NCBI GenBank assembly: GCA_903900845.1
Contig: CAIUOU010000030.1
Span: 1 to 34,545 of the forward strand
DNA from: an uncultured Opitutia bacterium
GTDB lineage: Bacteria > Verrucomicrobiota > Verrucomicrobiia > Opitutales > Opitutaceae
DNA: 34,545 bases
Reading direction: 5' to 3'
Shown piece after piece: positions 16,889 through 24,970 of this stretch. The translations under genes were made by a program, and so were the position numbers. Each line of letters starts with the position of its first letter. Position 1 is the stretch's first letter. The notes beneath the pieces are model-generated. The model did not search any database. It was given only the letters and a program-made list of their open reading frames with translations, and was not told the DNA's origin.

Positions 16889-17637
16889 CCGCCAGACGTT
16901 CACCTGCGGCCGCCCCGCCCTTCTGGCGCGAGCCTGAATTCATCGGACGCGCGGTCCATCTCCTGAAGAACCACGCCACCGCGCTTCAGGCCGCGTCCCA
17001 CCTGCTGCTGCAATCCGGCCCCGGGATCGACAAGTCCGCGCGGAAGCGCTGGCGGGCGGCGTTGCGCGATTCCGGCGCCAGGCTGACGCGGTTGCTGGAC
17101 CAGTTGGGCCAACTGGCGCAGGTGCACGAAGGGGGGCCAGACGCCTTCGCGCCCGTACCGCTGGCGAAGTGGCTCGGCGAGCAAGTGCGGGATGCCCGCG
17201 CCGCGGAGCCAAACAGCCGCGTGCGATTGACGCTAGCCCGCAGCCCGGCGGGCGCGTGGCGCCTCTCCGCCGCGCCGGTCGCGGTCGCCTTGGGCGCCCT
17301 CCTGCGCAACGCCCTCGTTCATGCGACCGGTGGGACGCGCGCGAAGCTCACGGTCACCACGCGGCCGGGTGGGCTCCTTTTCGCCATCCGCGACCACGGG
17401 CCGGGCGTCCCGCCTGCGGAACGACCGGTTCTTTTCACCCCGTTCTTCCGCGGGAAGGGCGCGCTCGACCGGCCGGGAGCCGGGCTCGATCTCGCCCTCG
17501 CCCGCGCGGCCGTCGCGCAAACCGGAGGCCGGATCGCCCACCGGCCGGCAAAGCCGCGCGGGGCCCGCTTTGAACTGTTCGTGTCCGCCTCGCGGGCCCG
17601 GAATCCCCGCGTGAACCGTCTCCATACCGACCGATGA
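16885..17637 (+). CDS. Minimal histidine-kinase-like protein (H-box and HATPase only)
   Basis: 250 residues, soluble, with no sensor domain. The N-terminal helix EFIGRAVHLLKNHATALQAA has a candidate phosphorylatable His25 in an H..KN context, and a second helix follows (LRDSGARLTRLLDQLGQLAQ), together resembling a dimerisation domain. The ATPase domain carries an N-box (ALGALLRNALVHA), a G1 box (IRDHGPGVP), an F-box (LFTPFFRGKG) and a G2 box changed from GxGLGL to GAGLDL. Both ends are overlapped by 4 nt (ATGA at 16885 and at 17634), so it is tightly co-expressed with the degenerate regulator before it and the hybrid kinase after it. It could be a kinase controlled by partner proteins, or a phosphotransfer or phosphatase component. 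Confidence 0.83.
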   Translation: MTARRSPAAAPPFWREPEFIGRAVHLLKNHATALQAASHLLLQSGPGIDKSARKRWRAALRDSGARLTRLLDQLGQLAQVHEGGPDAFAPVPLAKWLGEQVRDARAAEPNSRVRLTLARSPAGAWRLSAAPVAVALGALLRNALVHATGGTRAKLTVTTRPGGLLFAIRDHGPGVPPAERPVLFTPFFRGKGALDRPGAGLDLALARAAVAQTGGRIAHRPAKPRGARFELFVSASRARNPRVNRLHTDR

Positions 17638-20525
17638 AAGACCCGATCCGCCTCCTGCACCTGGATGACGACGCCACCGAGCGGGCGGAACTCGGCCGCC
17701 TCGCGCGGGACCAAAACCCGCCTTGGAGCATCACACCGGCCGGTGGCCTCGCGGAGGCGCGCGCCCTGCTCGCGGTGGAGTCGTTCGACGTCATCGTCAC
17801 CGAGGCGCGCTTGCCGGACGGCGCCACCTTTGAGCTTTTCCCCAACGGGAACGCCGCGGCCGGCCGCACCATGCTGCTCGTCACCGGTCGCGGTGACGAG
17901 GGGACCGCGGCCCGCGCGCTCGAGGCCGGCTTTTCCGGCTACGTGGTCAAGCGCGCCGGTCGCGAGCACCTCGCGGAATTGCCCGGACGGATCGCCGCCG
18001 CCCTCGCGGCGCGGGCGGAGCAGCGGACCCTGCGCGAAACTGCCGCCCGGTTGAGCGACCTGTTCGACGGCACGTCGGAGATCATCCAGAGCGTGGATCC
18101 GCAAGGCCGCATTCAGTACGTGAACCGCCGCTGGCGGGAGACCTTCGGCTACGGCGACGAAGAGATCGCGGGGATCAATCTCTTCAACCTCATCCATCCG
18201 GAGGAGCAGGCCCACTGCGGGATGCTGTTCCAGCGCCTGATGTCCGGCGAGGACATCGGCGAGATCGAGACCCGCTTCGTCGCGCGCGACGGCCGCAGCG
18301 TCGTGCTGCGCGGCCGCGCCACCGTGCGGTTCGAGCAGGGCCGCCCGATCGCGACGCGGACGGTCCTCCGCGACGTGACGGCGCAACGCCGGGCGGAGGA
18401 GATCGAGCGCCGGCGAAGCGAGCGCGTCCTGCGCCTCCAGTCGAACCTGCTGCTGCTCCGCGAACGGAGCGACGGGGAGCTCGAGGAGTACCTCGACCTC
18501 GTCGCGCGTTCCACCCGCGAGTCGGTCGGCCTGTCCGTATCTTCGGTCTGGATGCTTTCGCCCGACGGCGTCGTCCTTGAGTGCCGGAGCCGCCGCCGCG
18601 AGACGGCCCCGGGCGGGGCGCGGGTCGCGCGCCCCGCCGACCCCGGACCGGTGCTCGCGGCGATCAACGGAGAGTTCCCCGTCGCGGTGAACCGGCTCGC
18701 TGACTCGCCGGCGCTGGCGGGTCTCGCCGGCACGGACTTTCTGCCGGCGGAAACCACGGGCGCGATCGTGGCGCCGGTGATGCTGCAAGGCCGACCAGCC
18801 GGGTATGTGGTTTTCGCCCGCGAGGCCGAGGGTACGGAGTGGGAGGCCGAGGAGGTGCGGTTCGCGGCCGCCGCGGCCGCCTGCGTCGTGCTGGCTTTCG
18901 AACGCGAGCGCCGCCGCCGGGCGGAGGAGGCGAACCGCGCGCTCCGCCAGAACCTCGAACGACTGGTCGCCGAGCGCACCATCGAACTCGCCGAGTCGGA
19001 GCGGCGCTTCCGCCAGCTCGCGGATAACATCGGCGATGTCTTCTACACCATTGAGCTCGCCACCGGGCGCTTCCTCTACGTCTCACCTGCGTTCGCCAAG
19101 GTCTGGGGCCGTCCGGAGGATCACCTGTGGGCCTCCGACGAGGCCTGGCTCGAGGCCGTCCACGAGGAGGACCGTGCGGCGGCCCGGGACTTCGCCGCCC
19201 GCCGTGGCGCCGGCCCGGCCGAGCTCGAGTACCGCATCCGGCGCCCCGACGGCGTCATCCGGCGCGTGCAGGACCGTTCCTTCCCGGTGTGCGACGCCGC
19301 GGGCGCCGTCTACCGCGCGGCCGGGCTCGCGGTGGACGTGACGGAGAGGCGCAACGCGGAGGCGGGGCGCATGCAGCGCCAGCGGCTCGAGGCGATCGGC
19401 AACCTTGCGAGCGGCATCGCCCACGACCTCAACAACACCCTCACGCCGATCACCCTCGGTCTCCAGCTCCTGCGCCGGAAGCATCCCGGGGAGGACGAGA
19501 TCTACGGGCGCCTGCTGAAGAGCGCCGCGCACGGCAGCAACGTCATCCGCCAGCTGCTCACCTTCGCCCGCGGGGCCGGCGGCGAACGCACGCTCGTGCG
19601 GTCCGGCGAAATCCTCGCCAATTTAGCGGCGCTCGTCGGCGCCATGTTCCCGCGCAACATCCGCGTGCAGACCCGCTGCGCGCCCGACACCCGGCCGGTC
19701 CTCGGCGACTTCACCCAGCTCCAGCAGGTGCTCCTCAACCTCTGCGTGAATTCCCGCGACGCGATGCCCGACGGCGGCTCGCTCGAGATCGAGGCGGGCA
19801 ACCTGCTGGTCGACGCGGCGTACGCCGCGGGGGCGGCCGAGGCGCGCCCCGGCCACTATGTCGTGTGGCGGGTGCAGGACTCGGGGGTGGGTATCCCCAA
19901 GGGTATCATCGGGCAGATCTTCGAGCCCTTCTTCTCCACCAAGGGTCCCGAACCGGGCACCGGGCTGGGGCTCTCCACGCTCGCCGGCATCGTCCGCGAA
20001 CACGGCGGCTTTGTGACCGTGAGCTCCGAACCGCACCGGGGCGCCTGCTTCCGGGTCCACCTGCCGGCGGCCGCGGCAGAACTGGAGACCGGCTCGCAAC
20101 CGGCCGCCACCTCGGTCTCGCCGGCCGCCGCCCCCGCGGCCAGTGGCGCAGGGAGGCATATCCTCGTGGTCGACGACGAGGCACTCGTGCTGGAGACCCT
20201 CTGCGCCACGCTGCAGGGCATGGGTTACCGCACTTCCGCCGCGGCCGACGGCACCGAGGCGCTCATCAGGGCCGCCGAAGAACGCGCCGGACTCCATGCG
20301 CTTGTCACCGACATCCACATGTCGGGCGTCGACGGCCTGAAGCTCATCCGCACCTTGCGGCACATGCTGCCCCGTCTGCCCATCGTGGTCGTCAGCGGCC
20401 GCGTCGACACCGCCCAGCAGCGCGAGCTCGCCCAGGCCGGGGTCGCGCAAATCATCCTCAAGCCATTCACCGAGGAACAGCTGGCGGCCGCGCTCGAAGG
20501 CGCCCTCGCCGGCCCTCAAGGCTGA
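17634..20525 (+). CDS. Soluble hybrid histidine kinase: REC(Glu)-PAS-GAF-PAS-HisKA-HATPase-REC
   Basis: 963 residues and no membrane segment. Domains in order: an N-terminal receiver (1-125) with an acidic cluster Asp11-13 and Lys106 but Glu57 in place of the phosphoacceptor Asp (FDVIVTEARLPDG); PAS (~138-248); GAF-like region (~286-420); a charged coiled coil (~420-455); PAS (~458-570); HisKA with His597 in GIAHDLNNTLTPI; HATPase (~690-815; CVNSRDAMPDGG, DSGVGIP, GTGLGLS); and a C-terminal receiver (~845-960) with Asp893 and a LKPF Lys motif. The C-terminal receiver can accept phosphate from His597, the first step of a relay. The start ATG overlaps the previous stop (ATGA, 17634-17637). A gap of 18 bp separates it from the next kinase. 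The input is probably cytosolic or relayed by a partner through the N-terminal receiver. Confidence 0.92.
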   Translation: MKDPIRLLHLDDDATERAELGRLARDQNPPWSITPAGGLAEARALLAVESFDVIVTEARLPDGATFELFPNGNAAAGRTMLLVTGRGDEGTAARALEAGFSGYVVKRAGREHLAELPGRIAAALAARAEQRTLRETAARLSDLFDGTSEIIQSVDPQGRIQYVNRRWRETFGYGDEEIAGINLFNLIHPEEQAHCGMLFQRLMSGEDIGEIETRFVARDGRSVVLRGRATVRFEQGRPIATRTVLRDVTAQRRAEEIERRRSERVLRLQSNLLLLRERSDGELEEYLDLVARSTRESVGLSVSSVWMLSPDGVVLECRSRRRETAPGGARVARPADPGPVLAAINGEFPVAVNRLADSPALAGLAGTDFLPAETTGAIVAPVMLQGRPAGYVVFAREAEGTEWEAEEVRFAAAAAACVVLAFERERRRRAEEANRALRQNLERLVAERTIELAESERRFRQLADNIGDVFYTIELATGRFLYVSPAFAKVWGRPEDHLWASDEAWLEAVHEEDRAAARDFAARRGAGPAELEYRIRRPDGVIRRVQDRSFPVCDAAGAVYRAAGLAVDVTERRNAEAGRMQRQRLEAIGNLASGIAHDLNNTLTPITLGLQLLRRKHPGEDEIYGRLLKSAAHGSNVIRQLLTFARGAGGERTLVRSGEILANLAALVGAMFPRNIRVQTRCAPDTRPVLGDFTQLQQVLLNLCVNSRDAMPDGGSLEIEAGNLLVDAAYAAGAAEARPGHYVVWRVQDSGVGIPKGIIGQIFEPFFSTKGPEPGTGLGLSTLAGIVREHGGFVTVSSEPHRGACFRVHLPAAAAELETGSQPAATSVSPAAAPAASGAGRHILVVDDEALVLETLCATLQGMGYRTSAAADGTEALIRAAEERAGLHALVTDIHMSGVDGLKLIRTLRHMLPRLPIVVVSGRVDTAQQRELAQAGVAQIILKPFTEEQLAAALEGALAGPQG

Positions 20526-20543
20526 ACCCGTCCCGCCCGACCC

Positions 20544-23500
20544 ATGATCGAAGAACTGAGCTCCTCGCTGCCGCGCCATCTCGACTACGTCGCCTTTGTC
20601 GTGCTGCTCGCGGCGGGCCTGGGCGCACTGCGCTCCTACCTGCGACGCCGCACCGGGATCCCGCAACGACCCTGGCAGTGGCTTGCCCTCGCCGCCATCG
20701 CCACGGCCTGCTGGTGGCCCGTCAATTGGGCCGGGACAAAGGCGCAGCAGGGCATCCGCGACCTGCTGGTCGACCTCGCCCCGCTCATCGCGGATCAGCT
20801 CGAACAGGGCGGTCACCACCGCATCACGCTGCGGACACCCCCCGACGACCCGGGCTACCTCGCGCTCATCGAGACCCAGCGCAAACTCCTGCGGCTGGCG
20901 CCGCACGTGAGCGACATCTACACGATGCGCGGCACGCCCGACGGGAAGGTCGTGCTCGTGGTGGATTCGGAGACCGACTATGACCGCAACGGCCGGATCG
21001 AGGGGGAGCGCGAGCAGCGCACGCCCATCGGCAAGCCTTACCCGGAGGTCACGCCGGAAATCGAGCGCGCCCTGCGCGGCGAGGCCCTCTTCGAGTTCGA
21101 GCCCGTCACCGACGAGTGGGGCACCTGGATCACCGCGTGGGTGCCGCTGCACCGCCCGGACGGCTCGGTCGAGGCGGCGATGGGGGTGGATTTCTCCGCC
21201 GAGGACTGGGAGGCCGCGCGCCTGCAGGCGCGCGTGACTGCGCTCGGCGTGCTCGCGACCCTCGTGCTGCTCGGCGGGCTCGGGCTGGCCGCGTACCACC
21301 GCGTCCGCGCCCAGCTCTCCGCTCTGGAACAGGCCCAGGGGCAGGTCCGAGACGGCGCGGCCCGCACCCGGCAGATGCTCGACTCCGCGCTCGAGGCGGT
21401 GGTGACCACCGACGGGACCGGCCGCGTCGAGTTCTGGAACCGGCGCGCCGAATCACTCTTCGGCTGGCCGGCCGCCGAGGCGGCCGGCCGCGACCTGGCG
21501 GAGCTCATCGTCGTCGACGAGGACCGCGCCGGTTTCGCGCGGGACTTCCGCCGGTTGGTCGAGACCGGATCCGGAGACGACATCACACGCCGCATCGAGG
21601 TGCGGGCGCGGCGCCGGGACGGGGTGGAGATCCGCACGGAGTTCTCCCCCTCCGTGACGCAGGTCGGAGGCCGGCGGAGCTTCAACGCGTTCATCCGCGA
21701 CGTCACCGAGCGACTCCGCGCCGAGGCCGCGCTGCGCGAGAGCGAGGGCCGCTTCCGCGTGCTCTTCGAGAACGCCGGCGTCTCCATCCTGCTGCAGGAC
21801 GCCGAGACCGGGGCGATCCTCCAAGCCAACCGCAAGGCGATCGAGTCCTACGGGCTCACCTCGCTCGAGGAGCTGCAACGTTTCGACTTCTGGATCGAGC
21901 CTCCCTACTCCGCCGCCGACGTGCTCCGGGTCGTGCACCGGGCCGCCCGCGAGGGCGCCCACCGCTTCGAGTGGAAGAACCGCGACCGCCACGGGCGCGT
22001 CTTCTGGGAGGACGTGGTGCTCGACCGCATCATGGTCGACGGGGTCGTTCGCGTCATCGCGATCGCGCAGGACATCACCGAGCGTAAGCAGGCCGAGACC
22101 GAGATGCGCCGCCTCGCCGGGCGCCTCGCCCGCTCCCAGGAGATCGGCAAGCTCGGCGTCTGGGAGGTCGACCTCGCCACCGGCCGGATCGACTGCTCCG
22201 ACCAGGCGCTCGCCATCTTCGGCCATGACCGCTCCGGCCCGAAGCCGGACCGCAACCTCTTCCGCTCCCTCGTCCACCCCGAGGATCTACCGGGCCACGC
22301 CGCGGGCATCGAACGCGCCGTCCGCACGGGGCAGACCTACATCAACTCCCTGCGGATCATCCGGCCCGACGGGTCAACGCGGAACATCCAGATGCGCGGC
22401 GAGGTGGTGCGCGACGACAGCGAGCGGGTCACCGGGCTCTCCGGCACGGTGATCGACGTCACGGATCTCGTGATCGCCGAGGAGGCGCGCCAGCGCTCCC
22501 GCCGGCAGTTCGAGGTCTTGTTCGAGTCGGCCGTTTCCGCGCTGCTGATGATCGACGGGGAGGGCTGCATCCGCCTGGCGAACCGGCAGACCGAGGAGAT
22601 GATCGGCCGGGCGCGCGCCGAACTGACGGGCCGGCCGCTGCTCGAGATACTGGTTTCCGCGGGCTTCCTGCCCCCCGGGCGCGCCCTGCCCGCGCCGGGC
22701 GAGCAGGTGCGCTCACTGCGCCTCACCGGACGCCGCCGCGACGGCACGGAGTTCACGGGCGAGCTCCACGTCCAGGCCCTGGACAGCGGCCCGGAGGGCG
22801 GCGTGGTCGTGCAGATCGACGACGTGACGGAGCGCGAGCGCGCGCGCCACAACGAACTGCGCGCCCAGCGCATGGAGAGCATCGGCACGCTGGCGGGCGG
22901 GATCGCCCACGATCTGAACAACGCCCTCGCGCCTATCGCCATGGGACTCGAGTTGCTCCGCACCCGCTATCCGCAGAACGCCTCGCTGATCGACACGATG
23001 GAGAAATGCACCCGGCGCGGGGCCGGCATGGTGAAACAGCTGCTCACGTTCGCCCGCGGCACCGAGGGCGAGCGCCGCAGCCTCCAGCCGCGCCGCATCA
23101 TCGACGAGATGGCGCAGATCATCCGCAGCGCGTTCCCCAAGAACATCACCCTCGAGGTCGAGCTCGCGCCCGGCCTGTGGGACGTGATGGGCGACGCCAC
23201 CCAGCTCCACCAGGTGCTGCTCAACCTCTGCGTGAACGCCCGCGACGCCATGCCCGACGGCGGCACCCTCATCATCGAGGCCGCCAACGCCGCGGTCGAC
23301 GGCACCTTCGCCAGCGGCACCGAGGGCGCGCGCGCCGGCAACTTCGCGCGCTGGACCGTGCGCGACACCGGCGCCGGCATGCCGCCCGAGGTGATCCAAC
23401 GCATCTTCGACCCGTTCTTCACCACCAAGGAGCAGGGCAAGGGCACCGGCCTCGGCCTCTCCACCGTGCTCGGGATCGTGTGCAGCCACGAGGGCTTCCT

Positions 23501-23990
23501 CCGCGTCGAGTCCAAGCCGGGCCTTGGCAGCGCCTTCGAGATCTACCTCCCGGCAGCCGCCACCTCCTCCACCGCCGCGACGAGCGAGGCCCGTCCCGGG
23601 GTCTTCCGCGGCAATGGCGAGACCATCCTGGTCGTCGATGACGAGGACACCGTGCGCGAGATCAGCCGCACCGTCCTCACCGGTCTCAACTTCAACGTGC
23701 TGCTCGCCGGCGACGGCACCGAGGCCCTCATCCAGGTTGCCGACCACCCGGGCGAGATCCGGCTCGTCATCACCGACTACGACATGCCGCACATGAACGG
23801 CCAGATGCTCGTGCCCGCGCTCCGCCGCATGATCCCCGAGGCCCGCATCGTCCTCGCCAGCGGCACCCTCGACGAGCAGAAGACCGCCGCCCTCGCCGTC
23901 GAGGGCGTCGACGCCATCCTCGACAAGCCCTTCTCCCAGGCGAAGCTCGTCGAGGCGCTGCAGCAGGCCCTGGACCGGAGCCGCCCGTGA
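20544..23990 (+). CDS. Membrane hybrid histidine kinase with four PAS domains: TM-sensor-TM-PASx4-HisKA-HATPase-REC
   Basis: 1148 residues. Hydrophobic segments near 14-29 and 46-64 precede a ~165-residue probably periplasmic domain (65-230), followed by a further membrane helix (~233-251, ALGVLATLVLLGGLGLAAYH). The extracytoplasmic part contains DTETDYDRNGR-like acidic text and GEALFEFEPVTDEWGTWITA followed by GSVEAAMGVDFS, which resembles the distal part of Cache-type sensors. Four PAS repeats follow (~279-387, 405-512, 534-640, 656-762), several ending in D(V/I)TER. HisKA has His789 in GIAHDLNNALAPI, HATPase has CVNARDAMPDGG and GTGLGLS, and the terminal receiver has Asp1078 (VITDYDMPHMNG) and a DKPF Lys motif. 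The stop codon overlaps the GTG start of the substrate-binding protein gene, linking the two products. Confidence 0.93.
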   Translation: MIEELSSSLPRHLDYVAFVVLLAAGLGALRSYLRRRTGIPQRPWQWLALAAIATACWWPVNWAGTKAQQGIRDLLVDLAPLIADQLEQGGHHRITLRTPPDDPGYLALIETQRKLLRLAPHVSDIYTMRGTPDGKVVLVVDSETDYDRNGRIEGEREQRTPIGKPYPEVTPEIERALRGEALFEFEPVTDEWGTWITAWVPLHRPDGSVEAAMGVDFSAEDWEAARLQARVTALGVLATLVLLGGLGLAAYHRVRAQLSALEQAQGQVRDGAARTRQMLDSALEAVVTTDGTGRVEFWNRRAESLFGWPAAEAAGRDLAELIVVDEDRAGFARDFRRLVETGSGDDITRRIEVRARRRDGVEIRTEFSPSVTQVGGRRSFNAFIRDVTERLRAEAALRESEGRFRVLFENAGVSILLQDAETGAILQANRKAIESYGLTSLEELQRFDFWIEPPYSAADVLRVVHRAAREGAHRFEWKNRDRHGRVFWEDVVLDRIMVDGVVRVIAIAQDITERKQAETEMRRLAGRLARSQEIGKLGVWEVDLATGRIDCSDQALAIFGHDRSGPKPDRNLFRSLVHPEDLPGHAAGIERAVRTGQTYINSLRIIRPDGSTRNIQMRGEVVRDDSERVTGLSGTVIDVTDLVIAEEARQRSRRQFEVLFESAVSALLMIDGEGCIRLANRQTEEMIGRARAELTGRPLLEILVSAGFLPPGRALPAPGEQVRSLRLTGRRRDGTEFTGELHVQALDSGPEGGVVVQIDDVTERERARHNELRAQRMESIGTLAGGIAHDLNNALAPIAMGLELLRTRYPQNASLIDTMEKCTRRGAGMVKQLLTFARGTEGERRSLQPRRIIDEMAQIIRSAFPKNITLEVELAPGLWDVMGDATQLHQVLLNLCVNARDAMPDGGTLIIEAANAAVDGTFASGTEGARAGNFARWTVRDTGAGMPPEVIQRIFDPFFTTKEQGKGTGLGLSTVLGIVCSHEGFLRVESKPGLGSAFEIYLPAAATSSTAATSEARPGVFRGNGETILVVDDEDTVREISRTVLTGLNFNVLLAGDGTEALIQVADHPGEIRLVITDYDMPHMNGQMLVPALRRMIPEARIVLASGTLDEQKTAALAVEGVDAILDKPFSQAKLVEALQQALDRSRP

Positions 23991-24970
23991 ACCACCGCTA
24001 CCGCCGGCGGGCGCTCATCGCCGCGCCCCTTCTGCTCGTCCTCGCGGCGTGCACCCGCGAATCGCCGCCACCGCCGCTGCGGATCGCCGTCAACGTCTGG
24101 CCCGGCTACGATACGCTCTGGCTCGCCGAACAGCTCGGCTTCACCGCCGCCGAGGGCGTCGCCGTGCGCATCCTCACCACCGACGGTCTCGGCGCCTCCC
24201 GCCGGCTTCTCAAGCTCGGCGAGGCCGACCTCATCGGCGGCACCCTCGTCGAGCTCATCGCCTCCTCCGCGTACGACGGGTGCGCGCCCCGCGCCATCTC
24301 CCTGCTCAACGTCTCCCTGGGGCCCGACGTGATTCTGGCGCGGCCCGGCATCAACGGCGTCGCCGAGCTGCGCGGGCGCCGCGTCGGCATCGAGCCCGGC
24401 ACGTCGGACCTCCTGCTGCTCGCCGCGGCGCTCCGCGCTCACGGCCTCGCCCCGGACGACATCCGGGAAGTCCCGCTCTCCCACCCCGCGAAACTCGCGG
24501 CGCTCCGCGCGGGCGAGGTCGACGCCGTCTGCACCTATCCGCCGGAAGCCGAGGAAACGGTCCGCGCCACGGGCGCACGACGGATTTTTTCCAGCGCCGA
24601 CGCCCCGGGGGCGATCATCGACGTGCTGATCGCCGACGCCGCGACGGTGCGGGCGCGCGGCCGGGAGCTGGCGGCGCTGCTGCGCGCCAACCAGCGCGCG
24701 CTGGATACGTTGCGCACCGACCCCGCCGCCCGCCGGCTTTTCGCCCGGCGCGGCGGTGTCACCGAGGAGGAGCTCGCGCGCCAGCTCGCGGGTCTCGAGC
24801 TGCCCAGGCTTTCCAGCCAGCCCGCCCGGTTCGGCCCCGGCGGCACCGTGCGTCTCGCCACCGAAGGCGCCATCCGCGCCCTGCGCGACTACGGGGCCCT
24901 GACCCGGGACATCCCCGCGGCCGAGCTCCTCGAACCCGCCGTCCTGCGCGAGGCGCTGAATCCGCGATGA
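23987..24970 (+). CDS. ABC-type substrate-binding lipoprotein (NMT1/SsuA-like), without transporter
   Basis: 327 residues starting at GTG 23987, which overlaps the previous stop as GTGA. The N-terminus MNHRYRRRALIAAPLLLVLA is followed by AC, giving a lipobox LAAC with Cys22: a lipidated, periplasm-facing protein. The mature part follows the NitT/TauT and thiamine-precursor binding fold: LRIAVNVWPGYDTLWLAEQL, GVAVRILTTDG, EADLIGGTLVELI, LRGRRVGIEPGTSD and GEVDAVCTYPPEAEE. Such proteins bind small organic ligands (sulfonates, nitrate, pyrimidine precursors) for an ABC importer. No permease or ATPase gene is near; the gene is embedded between two membrane hybrid kinases with overlaps at both ends. 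I infer it presents a ligand to one or both kinases. The ligand cannot be told from the sequence. Confidence 0.92.
   Translation: MNHRYRRRALIAAPLLLVLAACTRESPPPPLRIAVNVWPGYDTLWLAEQLGFTAAEGVAVRILTTDGLGASRRLLKLGEADLIGGTLVELIASSAYDGCAPRAISLLNVSLGPDVILARPGINGVAELRGRRVGIEPGTSDLLLLAAALRAHGLAPDDIREVPLSHPAKLAALRAGEVDAVCTYPPEAEETVRATGARRIFSSADAPGAIIDVLIADAATVRARGRELAALLRANQRALDTLRTDPAARRLFARRGGVTEEELARQLAGLELPRLSSQPARFGPGGTVRLATEGAIRALRDYGALTRDIPAAELLEPAVLREALNPR

Noticed and set aside
19623-21299. Minus-strand open frame of 558 residues across two hybrid kinase genes
   Set aside because: It has Asp/His/Arg-rich shadow composition and crosses the boundary of two well-supported genes.
24049-24966. In-frame 306-residue extension upstream of the third hybrid kinase
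   Set aside because: This part is the +1 shadow of the substrate-binding protein gene and is low-complexity Arg/Ala/Pro text; the ATG at 24967 gives a normal membrane-anchored N-terminus.
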